Source: a bacterium | GTDB lineage: Bacteria; Coprothermobacterota; Coprothermobacteria; Coprothermobacterales; JAADFF01 | Assembly (NCBI GenBank): GCA_027063755.1 | Contig: JAMORD010000211.1 | Location: 1-16,365 of the forward strand | DNA length: 16,365 nucleotides | Direction of reading: 5' to 3' | Shown here: positions 6,987 to 14,610 of the stretch, in pieces | Layout of the letters: each line of letters opens with the position of its first letter | Position numbering within the stretch: position 1 is the first letter of the stretch | Made by a program: the position numbers and the translations under genes | Notes under the pieces: model-generated | Seen by the model: the letters and a program-made list of their open reading frames with translations, nothing else | Told to the model about the DNA's origin: nothing | The model's database searches: none

Positions 6987-8261
6987 ATGAAAAAGTTGTG
7001 GACTTACACAGTACTATTAATAGGGGTATTTTTTATTGTCTTAGGCTTTTCTTCTTCCCATTTGTGGTATTCATTGCCACGATCGAAAAATACAGAAGCT
7101 TTTGTTGTATATTCTAAAGGTAGACCTCCTTATGATATTGTCATTATTTCTTCTATGTTTGATAGAGCACTTTCATATAGAGCGTATGCTTACAAATTTC
7201 AGGATAAGAATGTAGCGCTTGTAGAGTTTAAGCAGCCAATTAAAACGGCCTCAACAGTTGATTACTATGTTCAGCAAATTGCCTCTTTGGGGGCTACTAA
7301 TACTGTGTACATAGGTCAGGCCTTTGCAGGTGAAATTGCTTCTCATTTAAAGAAATCTATTGTTGTCTCGCCTACTACATTTACTATGACATCTACTGTT
7401 GTTGTTGGTACATCTGATTTTGATGGTTCCCGCATGATAGCAAGAGACATGGAAAGAAAAGGTGCTCATGTTGTGTGGACAAAGGCTACCCATGTAACAG
7501 TACCATATGCTGATGGCATATGTAGGGCTTTTGGTAGAGAAGCATGTTCTGATCTGTCGGGGCTATTTTTCAAGATTGTTATGGCTATGGTAGGTATGGC
7601 TTTTCTGTTCTGGTGGCTGTATATGTCTGTAGGTAGTAAACTTGAACCTTCATATGATGTACCTACTGTTCGCGTATGGCTTTTATTGCTTTTGCCTCTG
7701 GCTGGGTTTGTTATACCCTTTGTTTTTAAGTTTTTTAGATTGCCAATTCTTGGTATTGAAGAAATACTGCCTCTTGCAGGTTTTGCCTTGCTTGTGGGAA
7801 TATTGGCTGGTGGAAAATACCATTTTACCGACTTTGGTATGGGACTCTTATTAGCGCTTATTGTATATGTGGTGTTTATGAAACCTATGTACTATATGGG
7901 AATTATTCCTTATATAACTCTCAATAAGCTTGCAGTTATACCTGTTATTGCTCTATTGGTTTCTCCGTATACAGTAGCACTTGAACGATGGAGATATCAT
8001 TTTAGTAGCACACCATTTGCGGGATTATGGCTTCCTTTTGTATACCTTCTCCTGTGGTTTCCTTTTCTATTATCGGCATTTTTTTATACGAATCTTCCTT
8101 TTTATCACATTTTCTTTTACAGCTACAAATTTCTTTGGATATCTATTTTTATAGGGTTTGTATCATTACCATTCTTTAAAAAACACCCAGATTATGTAGG
8201 TCTTATGAATGCCTATCTGTGGGCTATCTATACGGTATTATTACTTGTAGAAATTACTTAG
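6987..8261 (+). CDS. Polytopic membrane protein with an alpha/beta-hydrolase-like extracytoplasmic domain lacking the catalytic Ser
   Basis: 424 residues from the ATG at 6987; the frame opens further upstream only through the terminator, so this start is preferred. One helix (about 5-24) is followed by a soluble segment of about 170 residues, then about seven to eight hydrophobic helices (about 195-424). I do not recognise a named family. The soluble part has the strand/turn pattern of an alpha/beta hydrolase: YDIVIISSM, then VYIGQAFAGEIAS where a GxSxG nucleophile elbow would lie (here G110-Q-A-F-A-G115), then VVVGTSDFDGS resembling the acid loop, and ATHVTVPY with His169 resembling the catalytic His. 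The Ser is Ala, so hydrolysis is unlikely. The hydrolase reading is an inference. It follows the importer terminator with its own promoter, and its stop is one base from that of the convergent aminotransferase-like gene. Confidence 0.85.
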   Translation: MKKLWTYTVLLIGVFFIVLGFSSSHLWYSLPRSKNTEAFVVYSKGRPPYDIVIISSMFDRALSYRAYAYKFQDKNVALVEFKQPIKTASTVDYYVQQIASLGATNTVYIGQAFAGEIASHLKKSIVVSPTTFTMTSTVVVGTSDFDGSRMIARDMERKGAHVVWTKATHVTVPYADGICRAFGREACSDLSGLFFKIVMAMVGMAFLFWWLYMSVGSKLEPSYDVPTVRVWLLLLLPLAGFVIPFVFKFFRLPILGIEEILPLAGFALLVGILAGGKYHFTDFGMGLLLALIVYVVFMKPMYYMGIIPYITLNKLAVIPVIALLVSPYTVALERWRYHFSSTPFAGLWLPFVYLLLWFPFLLSAFFYTNLPFYHIFFYSYKFLWISIFIGFVSLPFFKKHPDYVGLMNAYLWAIYTVLLLVEIT

Positions 8262-8262
8262 A

Positions 8263-9366
8263 TTAACTGTGAATATATTCTTTGGGTGCCTTGGCGATAG
8301 TGGTAAGCAGCTTCTCCATATTTTCTTTCCATGAGATAGATATACGCATATGGCCTGTCATCCATGATGGTTGTGCAAATACTCTAACAAGTATACCGTT
8401 TTCTTCTAAGAAATATGAAAGTTTATCTGGTTGTGCAACCCGAAGGAGTAAGAAGTTTGCCTCTGATGGGTATACGACAATATCCATCTCAAGTAGCTTG
8501 TCTCTTGTATCGTCCCTTATATTTTCAATTTCCTCCCATACTCTTTCGTAGTCTTCTATATTCATCAGGGCTTCAAGGGCAGCCATCTGAGCTATAGGAG
8601 TAATATCTATATCACGGCGTATTTTCCGCAATACCTCAATATTATCTGCATGAGATATTACAGCTCCTATACGAAGCGATGCCAGTCCAAATGTCTGAGA
8701 GAACGAACGGAGAATAATAAGGTTAGGATAGTGTTCTATAAGATCGGCTGCACCAATAAATGATGTATCGGCAAAAGATACATATGTTTCGTCAATAATC
8801 AATGGCACAGAGTCGGGAATGGTGTCTAAAATATCCCATATTCGCTCTACTGGCAGATATTGACCTGTTGGATTATGAGGATTGGTTAGATATATGCCGT
8901 GGGCATCGTAAAGGTCAAAGGCTTCTAAAATTTCTTCAATTTCCAGTGAGTAAATAGGAGATGGTCTTACAGGAATAGGATCTATACCATTTATCTTCAT
9001 TGTCTGATATGCGTGTCCGTATGTGGGTATTCTGTATACCATGCGAAAGTCTTTATAAGTGAATGTTCTTAGCACGCTGTCAAGGGCTGGACTGGAACCG
9101 GGGAATAAGAGAATGTTGTCTGGTTTTACTCCTATTGTATCGGCAAATACTTCTACCAGTCGTGTCATTTCACCATGGGGAAATAAATTGAGTTTGGGAT
9201 TTTCGGCCCATATCTTAACCACTTCTTCAACCTTTGGGTGAACATAAGGTAGCTCATTCATATGTAGCCTGATCATATTTTCTGTGTGTGGTTTGCTGTG
9301 ATTTTTAAGAAACGGATCTTCTTGAATCTCGATGATGTGTGGATTAACCCATAACCCTTTACTCAT
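8263..9366 (-). CDS. HisC-like class I/II aminotransferase homologue lacking the PLP-binding lysine
   Basis: 367 residues, ATG at 9366, with GGAGGT nine bases upstream; it overlaps the glycosyltransferase stop by 8 bases (ATGAGTAA), so the two are translationally coupled. The fold type I features of histidinol-phosphate aminotransferases are present: FPGSSPALD (about 88-96), IPTYGHAY, NPHNPTG with Asn165, IIDETYVSF with Asp192 and Tyr195, Arg232 in SLRIG, and the substrate-carboxylate Arg341 in HMRISIS. The Schiff-base Lys of the SK(A/T)FGLAGLR motif is Gln224 here (LRSFSQTFGLASLRIG; codon CAG at 8695-8697). Without that Lys, ordinary transamination should not occur. It may be a non-catalytic or altered-chemistry PLP protein. 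It lies in an operon with a methyltransferase, phosphoesterase and glycosyltransferase rather than his genes, so a role in histidine synthesis is not supported. Confidence 0.93.
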   Translation of the reverse strand: MSKGLWVNPHIIEIQEDPFLKNHSKPHTENMIRLHMNELPYVHPKVEEVVKIWAENPKLNLFPHGEMTRLVEVFADTIGVKPDNILLFPGSSPALDSVLRTFTYKDFRMVYRIPTYGHAYQTMKINGIDPIPVRPSPIYSLEIEEILEAFDLYDAHGIYLTNPHNPTGQYLPVERIWDILDTIPDSVPLIIDETYVSFADTSFIGAADLIEHYPNLIILRSFSQTFGLASLRIGAVISHADNIEVLRKIRRDIDITPIAQMAALEALMNIEDYERVWEEIENIRDDTRDKLLEMDIVVYPSEANFLLLRVAQPDKLSYFLEENGILVRVFAQPSWMTGHMRISISWKENMEKLLTTIAKAPKEYIHS

Positions 9367-10534
9367 CGTCTTTTACCTCCAGCCTCTTGACTTTGTACCA
9401 CGGTACATTCCCCCTATTTTTTATTATGTCCCATAAAGCCAGTGGAATAACAATGTACACATAGTGTAAGAATATTGTAGTCCATAAACCTTCTATAATA
9501 GCTTTACCTAACGGCATATCCCTTTCTAAGTTTAGGCTGGCTATAGATAAACCGTATATGGCAAGAATGACAGGTACATATGTTACGAGAAATATCCACG
9601 ATATGTGAGAGAAAATCGTTGAAATAAGCACAGGTAGTACAGCTATAATGATGCCAAAAAATATTAATAGCGATAATGCCATTTTGTCTCCCCATATAAC
9701 ACTACTTATGGATTCTATTATTCCCCCCGCAAACCAGCGTATTTGTTGTTTAATAAAGTCTGACCAAGTGTAGGGGAGCTGAATAATTGTTTGGGGATAG
9801 TCTTTAAACCACAATCGTTTATGCATGAGGTAAAGTTTCGTAACGAGAGAAAAGTCATCAACGAGCGTATAAGGGTCCCAGCCTCCTATTGCCCTAATAG
9901 CTTTCTTTTTGAAGAAAAAACCATTACCTATTAGAAATGAACGACCGATAAGGCCTCCATGTGTTACAAGTTGAGACCACGCAAACATGTTATCTTGCAT
10001 ATGAGTAAGTATATTTTGATTTCTATTGAGACCTATATAACCTGAAAGTAAAACATCAACGAATGGAGAAGATATGTAAGGTAAATGGCTTTCTATATAG
10101 TTCTCAGGCAGTATTGTGTCTGCATCTATAACAAGGGCTATATCTCCAGTCATGTAGTCAAGGGCTTCGTTGAGCGATTGTGGTTTGCGGGGAACTCCTT
10201 TTTTCCTGTATACCTTTAGTTTCGGTATTTCTTCCATTAGAGATATGAGCAGTTCATATGTTCCATCAGTAGAGTGATCATCTATCACGATAATCTCTAT
10301 GTTTTTATGGGTTTGCTTAAGTAGCTTGCGAATGGTTGTTTCAATAACCTCTATTTCGTTGTAAACAGGAATTATGACGCTAACAAGAATGTCTTTGTTG
10401 TAGGGTTCAGCCAGTTGTTCCAAACGATAATTTCTATACATATAGTGCAAAAATCCAACCAAGGCCGATACAACAACAATGAGCAAATAAACGACAGTCA
10501 GCCCAATTATCGTATTAATAGATGCAATATCCAC
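9359..10534 (-). CDS. Membrane glycosyltransferase, family GT2 (processive-type, NodC/HasA/BcsA-like)
   Basis: 391 residues from a GTG at 10534 with GGGAG four bases before it. An N-terminal helix (about 8-30) precedes a GT-A catalytic domain: VSVIIPVYNE (51-60), DDHSTDG (Asp85/86), the DxD metal site DAD (137-139), the acceptor-site acid in VDDFSL (226-227) and QQIRW (263-267). This D, DxD, D, QxxRW set defines GT2 enzymes such as chitin, hyaluronan and poly-N-acetylglucosamine synthases. About three further helices (about 287-370) form the membrane part. It should transfer sugar from a UDP-sugar on the cytoplasmic side to a polysaccharide or lipid acceptor; sugar and acceptor cannot be read from sequence. 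Third in a four-gene minus operon, 15 bases after the nucleotidase gene and overlapping the aminotransferase-like gene. Confidence 0.93.
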   Translation of the reverse strand: MDIASINTIIGLTVVYLLIVVVSALVGFLHYMYRNYRLEQLAEPYNKDILVSVIIPVYNEIEVIETTIRKLLKQTHKNIEIIVIDDHSTDGTYELLISLMEEIPKLKVYRKKGVPRKPQSLNEALDYMTGDIALVIDADTILPENYIESHLPYISSPFVDVLLSGYIGLNRNQNILTHMQDNMFAWSQLVTHGGLIGRSFLIGNGFFFKKKAIRAIGGWDPYTLVDDFSLVTKLYLMHKRLWFKDYPQTIIQLPYTWSDFIKQQIRWFAGGIIESISSVIWGDKMALSLLIFFGIIIAVLPVLISTIFSHISWIFLVTYVPVILAIYGLSIASLNLERDMPLGKAIIEGLWTTIFLHYVYIVIPLALWDIIKNRGNVPWYKVKRLEVKDDE

Positions 10535-10549
10535 AATGCTCCCCCTTGT

Positions 10550-12094
10550 TTATACTGGTTCGTATGAGATATTATGGGCATTTTTAATGCATTCAGGTAA
10601 GAAATACCAATTGTTATCGGCTTTTACCTGCTCTATCTTACCATTTTGAATAATATCTCTAATGATAAGGTCTCTAATGGATATACTGCTACTATAGGTT
10701 ATCCCTCTATCTCTGGCTACTCTAAATCCAATATATCCGCCAGAACCACCGGCACGGTATGAGTTAACAGCTACCTTATACTCTTTGTCTGGTATAAGAT
10801 CTGCCGATACCCTCTTACCAAAGGGGCTTGACAGGTCTATAGTGTAGTGAAATCCCCTATAGATATCAAAGTTATAGAAGGCCACAAGTGGATTTCTTAT
10901 TAAAGTGGCCTCATTGTCTTTACACTGGAAATCTTTAAAATATTCTGCTGACTTTTCCAACATATCCAGTATTTCTTTCCCTGTCATAGAGATAACATAT
11001 AGGAGATTTTCATACGGATATATGCGATAAATGTCTTTGATCTTTATAGGGCCTTTCTCCATTACAAATGGTTCTTTGCCCATGAAAGATTGCACACTGA
11101 TGTCGGCTCCTGAATACTTTTCCATAATATATAGCAGATACTCCATACCATTACTGTCTTTGGTTGGGGTAAACTCCATATCATCTTCAAGGGTGCCAAT
11201 TTCTTGGTTCATATATCTTACGGTAAATTTGTGTAGTTCTTCTATGAACTGTGGTGTTTCTGTGATTTGCGATGGCACAAGTTTAATATCAGTAATATCA
11301 AATGTGTCTTTATCAATGTTTACCGATACATGCATAAGGCCTTCTGCGTAGGGTGGTGGGGCTACTACCCATGTGTCGCCTATTTTTTGTGGTTCTTTTC
11401 TTTCGTGGGTGTGTCCGTGGAATATTAGAGGAAACTCACCTGGGAATGTCTGGAGTATTTCGTAAAGGGCATTTTCAAATGGTAAATGCCTTGTTTTTTT
11501 ACCTGTTATAGGGTCTTTTTCAAAGCCCATGTGGGCAAGTAATATAACATGGTCAAAGTCTTCTTCCAATGTGGGAAGCCATCTTTTTATTGTCTGCACG
11601 GAGTCTTCAAATGTATACGGTTTGATATTGTCAGGATGTTCAAACCATGGCACGGCTGGTGTTGTAATGGCAAGAAATGCTATTTTGACATCACCAACAT
11701 ACACAGGTAGGAATGGTATAAATGCCTCTTTGTCTTTTCTAAGCACATTGGCCGCAAGATATGCAAACTTACTGTGTCTAAATATGCTGTCTACAAATGC
11801 ATATCCGTAGTTAAAATCATGATTGCCTACTACAACACCATCGTAGCCTAGCATCTCAAAGACAGTCTTCATAGGATGGCTTTCCGGACGGTACATGTAT
11901 GTTGATATGTGTGATATGGGGCTACCTTGAAACGAATCACCAATGTCTATCAAAGTCGTATATCCGCTGTTTCTTACATCCTCAATGTAGTTTTTTAGAC
12001 CCCACAGTCCTCTTGGTTTTCTTTCATCGGCAATATAGTCATATGCGTGTATATTACCATGTACATCTGTTGTGGCAAGAATATTAAGGTGCAA
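10550..12094 (-). CDS. 5'-nucleotidase/cyclic phosphodiesterase-family metallophosphoesterase, cytoplasmic
   Basis: 514 residues from a TTG at 12094. The ribosome binding site AGGAGGGGAT is formed by the last codons of the upstream methyltransferase gene, which stops two bases before this start. The dimetal phosphoesterase motifs are complete: TTDVHG (Asp10, His12), DIGDSFQGSP (Asp53), VGNHDFNYG (Asn91-His92), LLAHMG and HGHTHE. The C-terminal 5'-nucleotidase substrate domain follows (ADISVQSF, YRIYPYENLLYVISMTG, VNSYRAGGSGGY). The family (UshA, YfkN, YunD) removes phosphate from nucleotides or opens 2',3'-cyclic nucleotides. There is no signal peptide, as in YunD, so it should act in the cytoplasm. 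Second gene of the minus operon. Exact substrate uncertain. Confidence 0.93.
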   Translation of the reverse strand: MHLNILATTDVHGNIHAYDYIADERKPRGLWGLKNYIEDVRNSGYTTLIDIGDSFQGSPISHISTYMYRPESHPMKTVFEMLGYDGVVVGNHDFNYGYAFVDSIFRHSKFAYLAANVLRKDKEAFIPFLPVYVGDVKIAFLAITTPAVPWFEHPDNIKPYTFEDSVQTIKRWLPTLEEDFDHVILLAHMGFEKDPITGKKTRHLPFENALYEILQTFPGEFPLIFHGHTHERKEPQKIGDTWVVAPPPYAEGLMHVSVNIDKDTFDITDIKLVPSQITETPQFIEELHKFTVRYMNQEIGTLEDDMEFTPTKDSNGMEYLLYIMEKYSGADISVQSFMGKEPFVMEKGPIKIKDIYRIYPYENLLYVISMTGKEILDMLEKSAEYFKDFQCKDNEATLIRNPLVAFYNFDIYRGFHYTIDLSSPFGKRVSADLIPDKEYKVAVNSYRAGGSGGYIGFRVARDRGITYSSSISIRDLIIRDIIQNGKIEQVKADNNWYFLPECIKNAHNISYEPV

Positions 12095-12096
12095 TG

Positions 12097-13341
12097 TTAT
12101 CCCCTCCTGAGTTTCAGAATGGTTAACATTTCAATATGCCATGTTCTAGGGAACATGTCAATAGGTATTATTGTCTCTATCTCGTAGTATTCGGATAGTA
12201 GGGTAATATCTCTAAACATCGCCGGTGGATGGCAAGAGATGTAAGCTATCTGCCTGGGCTTGTACTGAATAATCTTTTCTATGATTTCCTCTGAGATACC
12301 CGAGCGGGGAGGGTCAAGTACCAGTGTTTCTGTTCCCGGTAGTACATCATCGGCAACCTCTTCGGCCTTGTTAGGGTATACGGTGATAGGAATCTTATTA
12401 TTTTTACCATTGATTTTCATAGCCCTTGCCGATTCGCGGTTTGCCTCTACACCTATTCTAAAGCCGTGATACTGGGTCAGTGGTAGCAGTAATGCACCAA
12501 CACCTGCGTAAAGGTCTACGATCTTTTCTGATGGTTCAAGGTGTGTCTTTAATATGTTAATGATATGATTCAGCCCTTCATTGTTGACTTGGAAAAATGC
12601 CCTTGGTGGTATAGTAATCTGCAGTCCATCAACTGTCTCCGTCAGACGGGAATGTCCCCATGAGTTCCATATCTTTCCGTGAAGTATTTCCCTGTTGTTT
12701 TTGTTAATCATAGTGACAAGTCCTGCCCATTTGCCGCGAGGGGGAAGTTTCTTGATGACAAAGCTTTCAGGTTCATACATAACGATTATCATGAGCACCT
12801 TCCCACCGTGTTGTCTCATAACAACGGCTCTTGTTGTCTGGGGAAACTGTTCTACCTCATAGAGTATTTCTGAAAATGCCTTGGGGCCTAAAACACAGTC
12901 AAGGGTCGGTACCAGTGTTCGTTTACCTCTTGACCAAAAGCCCAACTTTCCACGGTAAAAGTGCCATGTGATACGATTTCTGTATCTTACAGGCACTGTT
13001 GGTCTAATATCCTCTACAGGTACGCCTCCCAAGCCACTACGGGATAACATGTCCTCTATCATATGCTCTTTAATGGACAGCTCGTCTTCATACGATACAC
13101 TTCTAAAACGGCATCCACCGCATTGTGGAAATACAGGGCAATCTGGTGTTTTTCGCATGGGAGAAGGTTCGTTTATCTCAAGGAGTACACCAAAATTGGT
13201 ACCTTTTTTACGCTGAACTATCTCATATGTGATCTTATCTCCGGGAAGCACATCGTCATCTATCAGAACAACACCCTCTTCGGGGTCTCTAATAAGCCCA
13301 TATCCACCGTATACGATTTTTTCTACCTCTGCTATCTTCAT
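12097..13341 (-). CDS. rlmD: 23S rRNA (uracil-C5)-methyltransferase, RumA/RlmD family
   Basis: 414 residues, ATG at 13341 after GGGAGGG. A TRAM RNA-binding domain (about 1-57) is followed by the [4Fe-4S] cysteines Cys68, Cys74, Cys77 (CPVFPQCGGC) and Cys149. Then come FFQVN (249-253), the SAM-binding loop IVDLYAGVGALLLP (about 274-287, Ala where Cys is common), LDPPRSGI (342-349), the catalytic Cys370 in YISCHPPAMFRD and the base Glu404 in WHIEML. Together these define the RNA m5U methyltransferase family, which methylates uridine C5 with S-adenosylmethionine. Target specificity (RlmD, RlmC, dual RlmCD or TrmA-like) cannot be settled from sequence, so the symbol is the nearest family name. 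First gene of the minus operon; its last codons carry the ribosome binding site of the nucleotidase gene. Confidence 0.92.
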   Translation of the reverse strand: MKIAEVEKIVYGGYGLIRDPEEGVVLIDDDVLPGDKITYEIVQRKKGTNFGVLLEINEPSPMRKTPDCPVFPQCGGCRFRSVSYEDELSIKEHMIEDMLSRSGLGGVPVEDIRPTVPVRYRNRITWHFYRGKLGFWSRGKRTLVPTLDCVLGPKAFSEILYEVEQFPQTTRAVVMRQHGGKVLMIIVMYEPESFVIKKLPPRGKWAGLVTMINKNNREILHGKIWNSWGHSRLTETVDGLQITIPPRAFFQVNNEGLNHIINILKTHLEPSEKIVDLYAGVGALLLPLTQYHGFRIGVEANRESARAMKINGKNNKIPITVYPNKAEEVADDVLPGTETLVLDPPRSGISEEIIEKIIQYKPRQIAYISCHPPAMFRDITLLSEYYEIETIIPIDMFPRTWHIEMLTILKLRRG

Positions 13342-13371
13342 AACTAATCCCTCCCATCTTATCTCTTATTC

Positions 13372-13377
13372 TATAAT
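13372..13377 (+). promoter_or_regulatory. Possible -10 element of the beta-propeller gene
   Basis: TATAAT matches consensus and lies 26 bases before the ATG at 13404, leaving room for a short leader with the AAAGGTGG ribosome binding site. No -35 or TGn extension is evident. It sits in the 62-base gap between divergent genes, which must also hold the promoter of the minus-strand methyltransferase operon; I see no clear element for that one. Confidence 0.35.
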
Positions 13378-13403
13378 AAAGGGAAGGGAAAGGTGGACTG
13401 GAT

Positions 13404-14609
13404 ATGAAGTATGCAAAGTATATTTGGACACTTTTGATAATAGGTCTCATTATTAATGGATTCTTCATGTTTTCTGTTTCTTCTCAGGACAGTGGTATTG
13501 TATGGGTTTATCAATCACCTCAGAAATATAGGGATTTATACCTGAGGGAAGCGGCTGTTTGTGGCGATATAGCCATTGTTTCCCCTATGTCTGTTTCGTC
13601 TACTGGTGAGTTTTACCCATTTACGCAGGCGATAGATGTGCAAACTGGGAGTGTGGTATGGACTGCCAGCGTAGGTGGGCATGTTATGTGTACCCGTGAT
13701 GGTATATATCTTCTTGATGATTTTCAGCATGTAGTGAGGTATCTGTCTATATGGGGACATGTGCAGCGGGAAAGGTATGTACCTGTAGCTCGCGGTCGCT
13801 TCATGGCAGAAACTAACTATGGTATTGCCGTTTTACAGTCTGATGGTACGGTGCTTCTCATGGGAGCAGGGCTTACAGGAGGTGCTTCTATTACGACATT
13901 GTATCCTCCCACTATTGGTTCTATGCTTGTATCTGATGGGCAGATGCTATTTTGGAAAACAATAGTAGATGACCACTATGCCATTGTGGGCTTTGATATT
14001 CTTCATGCTAATGTAGTATGGGTAAAGCAGATTAATATCCATAAGTCTTATATGGTGCCATACGATAAATATCTCTTTGTTAGTGGGTTTGAAAAACTCT
14101 ATGTGATAGACAAGATGAGCGGTAATATTCTACGCTCTTATGATGTGGCATATTATGAACCATATATTGTGGCTTCAGATGGCAAACTGCTTATCCCTCG
14201 TAAAGATTGGCTTGATGTGTTTGATAAAGACAATGGACTACTCGTTAGGGTTTATAAAGACAGCGACATGGTGTTTTCTGCCTATTCTATAGCAGGCAGT
14301 CGTGTTATCAATGTAGATAGCGATGCCGGTAAGGCCTATGCCTGCACCATAACATCAGATTTGCAGTGCACAGGCCGTAAGGTATGGACTTTTTTAGAGA
14401 ATATGATTATGGGTGATAAGGTTTATGGTACAGGCTTGAACTTTGTTGTGCCTGTAAAAGATGGTTGGCTTGTGTTTCTGACCTATCGTACTGTACCCAC
14501 AAGGTATATTAACGGCTATGAGGTTATCTTCTTAGAAGATAAAGGGGTGTCTCCCACGAATGAGTGGGAGACACCCTTTGGTGGTCCTGATGGTAATGGC
14601 ATGCCATAG
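13404..14609 (+). CDS. Signal-anchored beta-propeller protein (PQQ-like repeats), function unknown
   Basis: 401 residues, ATG at 13404 after AAAGGTGG. One N-terminal hydrophobic helix (about 7-27, FMFSVSS) without a lipobox Cys predicts secretion or membrane anchoring with the rest outside. The body is a series of beta blades with the PQQ/quinoprotein-type cadence of an acid, a turn and then a V-x-W or equivalent strand: VQTGSVVWTASVGG, ILHANVVWVKQI, DKMSGNILRSYDV, DKDNGLLVRVYKD. Such propellers (PQQ_2, BamB-like) serve as scaffolds or ligand binders; no enzyme motif is visible. The tail after about 375 (YEVIFLEDKGVSPTNEW) is encoded through a terminator-like hairpin and may not be part of the fold. 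It is a single gene, divergent from the methyltransferase operon and convergent with topB, one base between stops. Confidence 0.85.
   Translation: MKYAKYIWTLLIIGLIINGFFMFSVSSQDSGIVWVYQSPQKYRDLYLREAAVCGDIAIVSPMSVSSTGEFYPFTQAIDVQTGSVVWTASVGGHVMCTRDGIYLLDDFQHVVRYLSIWGHVQRERYVPVARGRFMAETNYGIAVLQSDGTVLLMGAGLTGGASITTLYPPTIGSMLVSDGQMLFWKTIVDDHYAIVGFDILHANVVWVKQINIHKSYMVPYDKYLFVSGFEKLYVIDKMSGNILRSYDVAYYEPYIVASDGKLLIPRKDWLDVFDKDNGLLVRVYKDSDMVFSAYSIAGSRVINVDSDAGKAYACTITSDLQCTGRKVWTFLENMIMGDKVYGTGLNFVVPVKDGWLVFLTYRTVPTRYINGYEVIFLEDKGVSPTNEWETPFGGPDGNGMP
14541..14580 (-). terminator. Terminator-like hairpin for topB, embedded in the opposing coding end
   Basis: GGGTGTCTCCCAC and GTGGGAGACACCC form a perfect 13-pair stem with a 6-base GAATGA loop; flanking AAA/TTT extends it with one bulged G. 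On the minus strand it begins about 30 bases past the topB stop and is followed by a moderately T-rich run (TTTATCTTCT). On the plus strand it is followed by GGTGG, a poor tail, so it fits topB better than the propeller gene in which it lies. Confidence 0.65.
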
Positions 14610-14610
14610 A

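Noticed and set aside
8263-9366. Calling this gene hisC
   Set aside because: The PLP Lys is missing and no other histidine genes are nearby.
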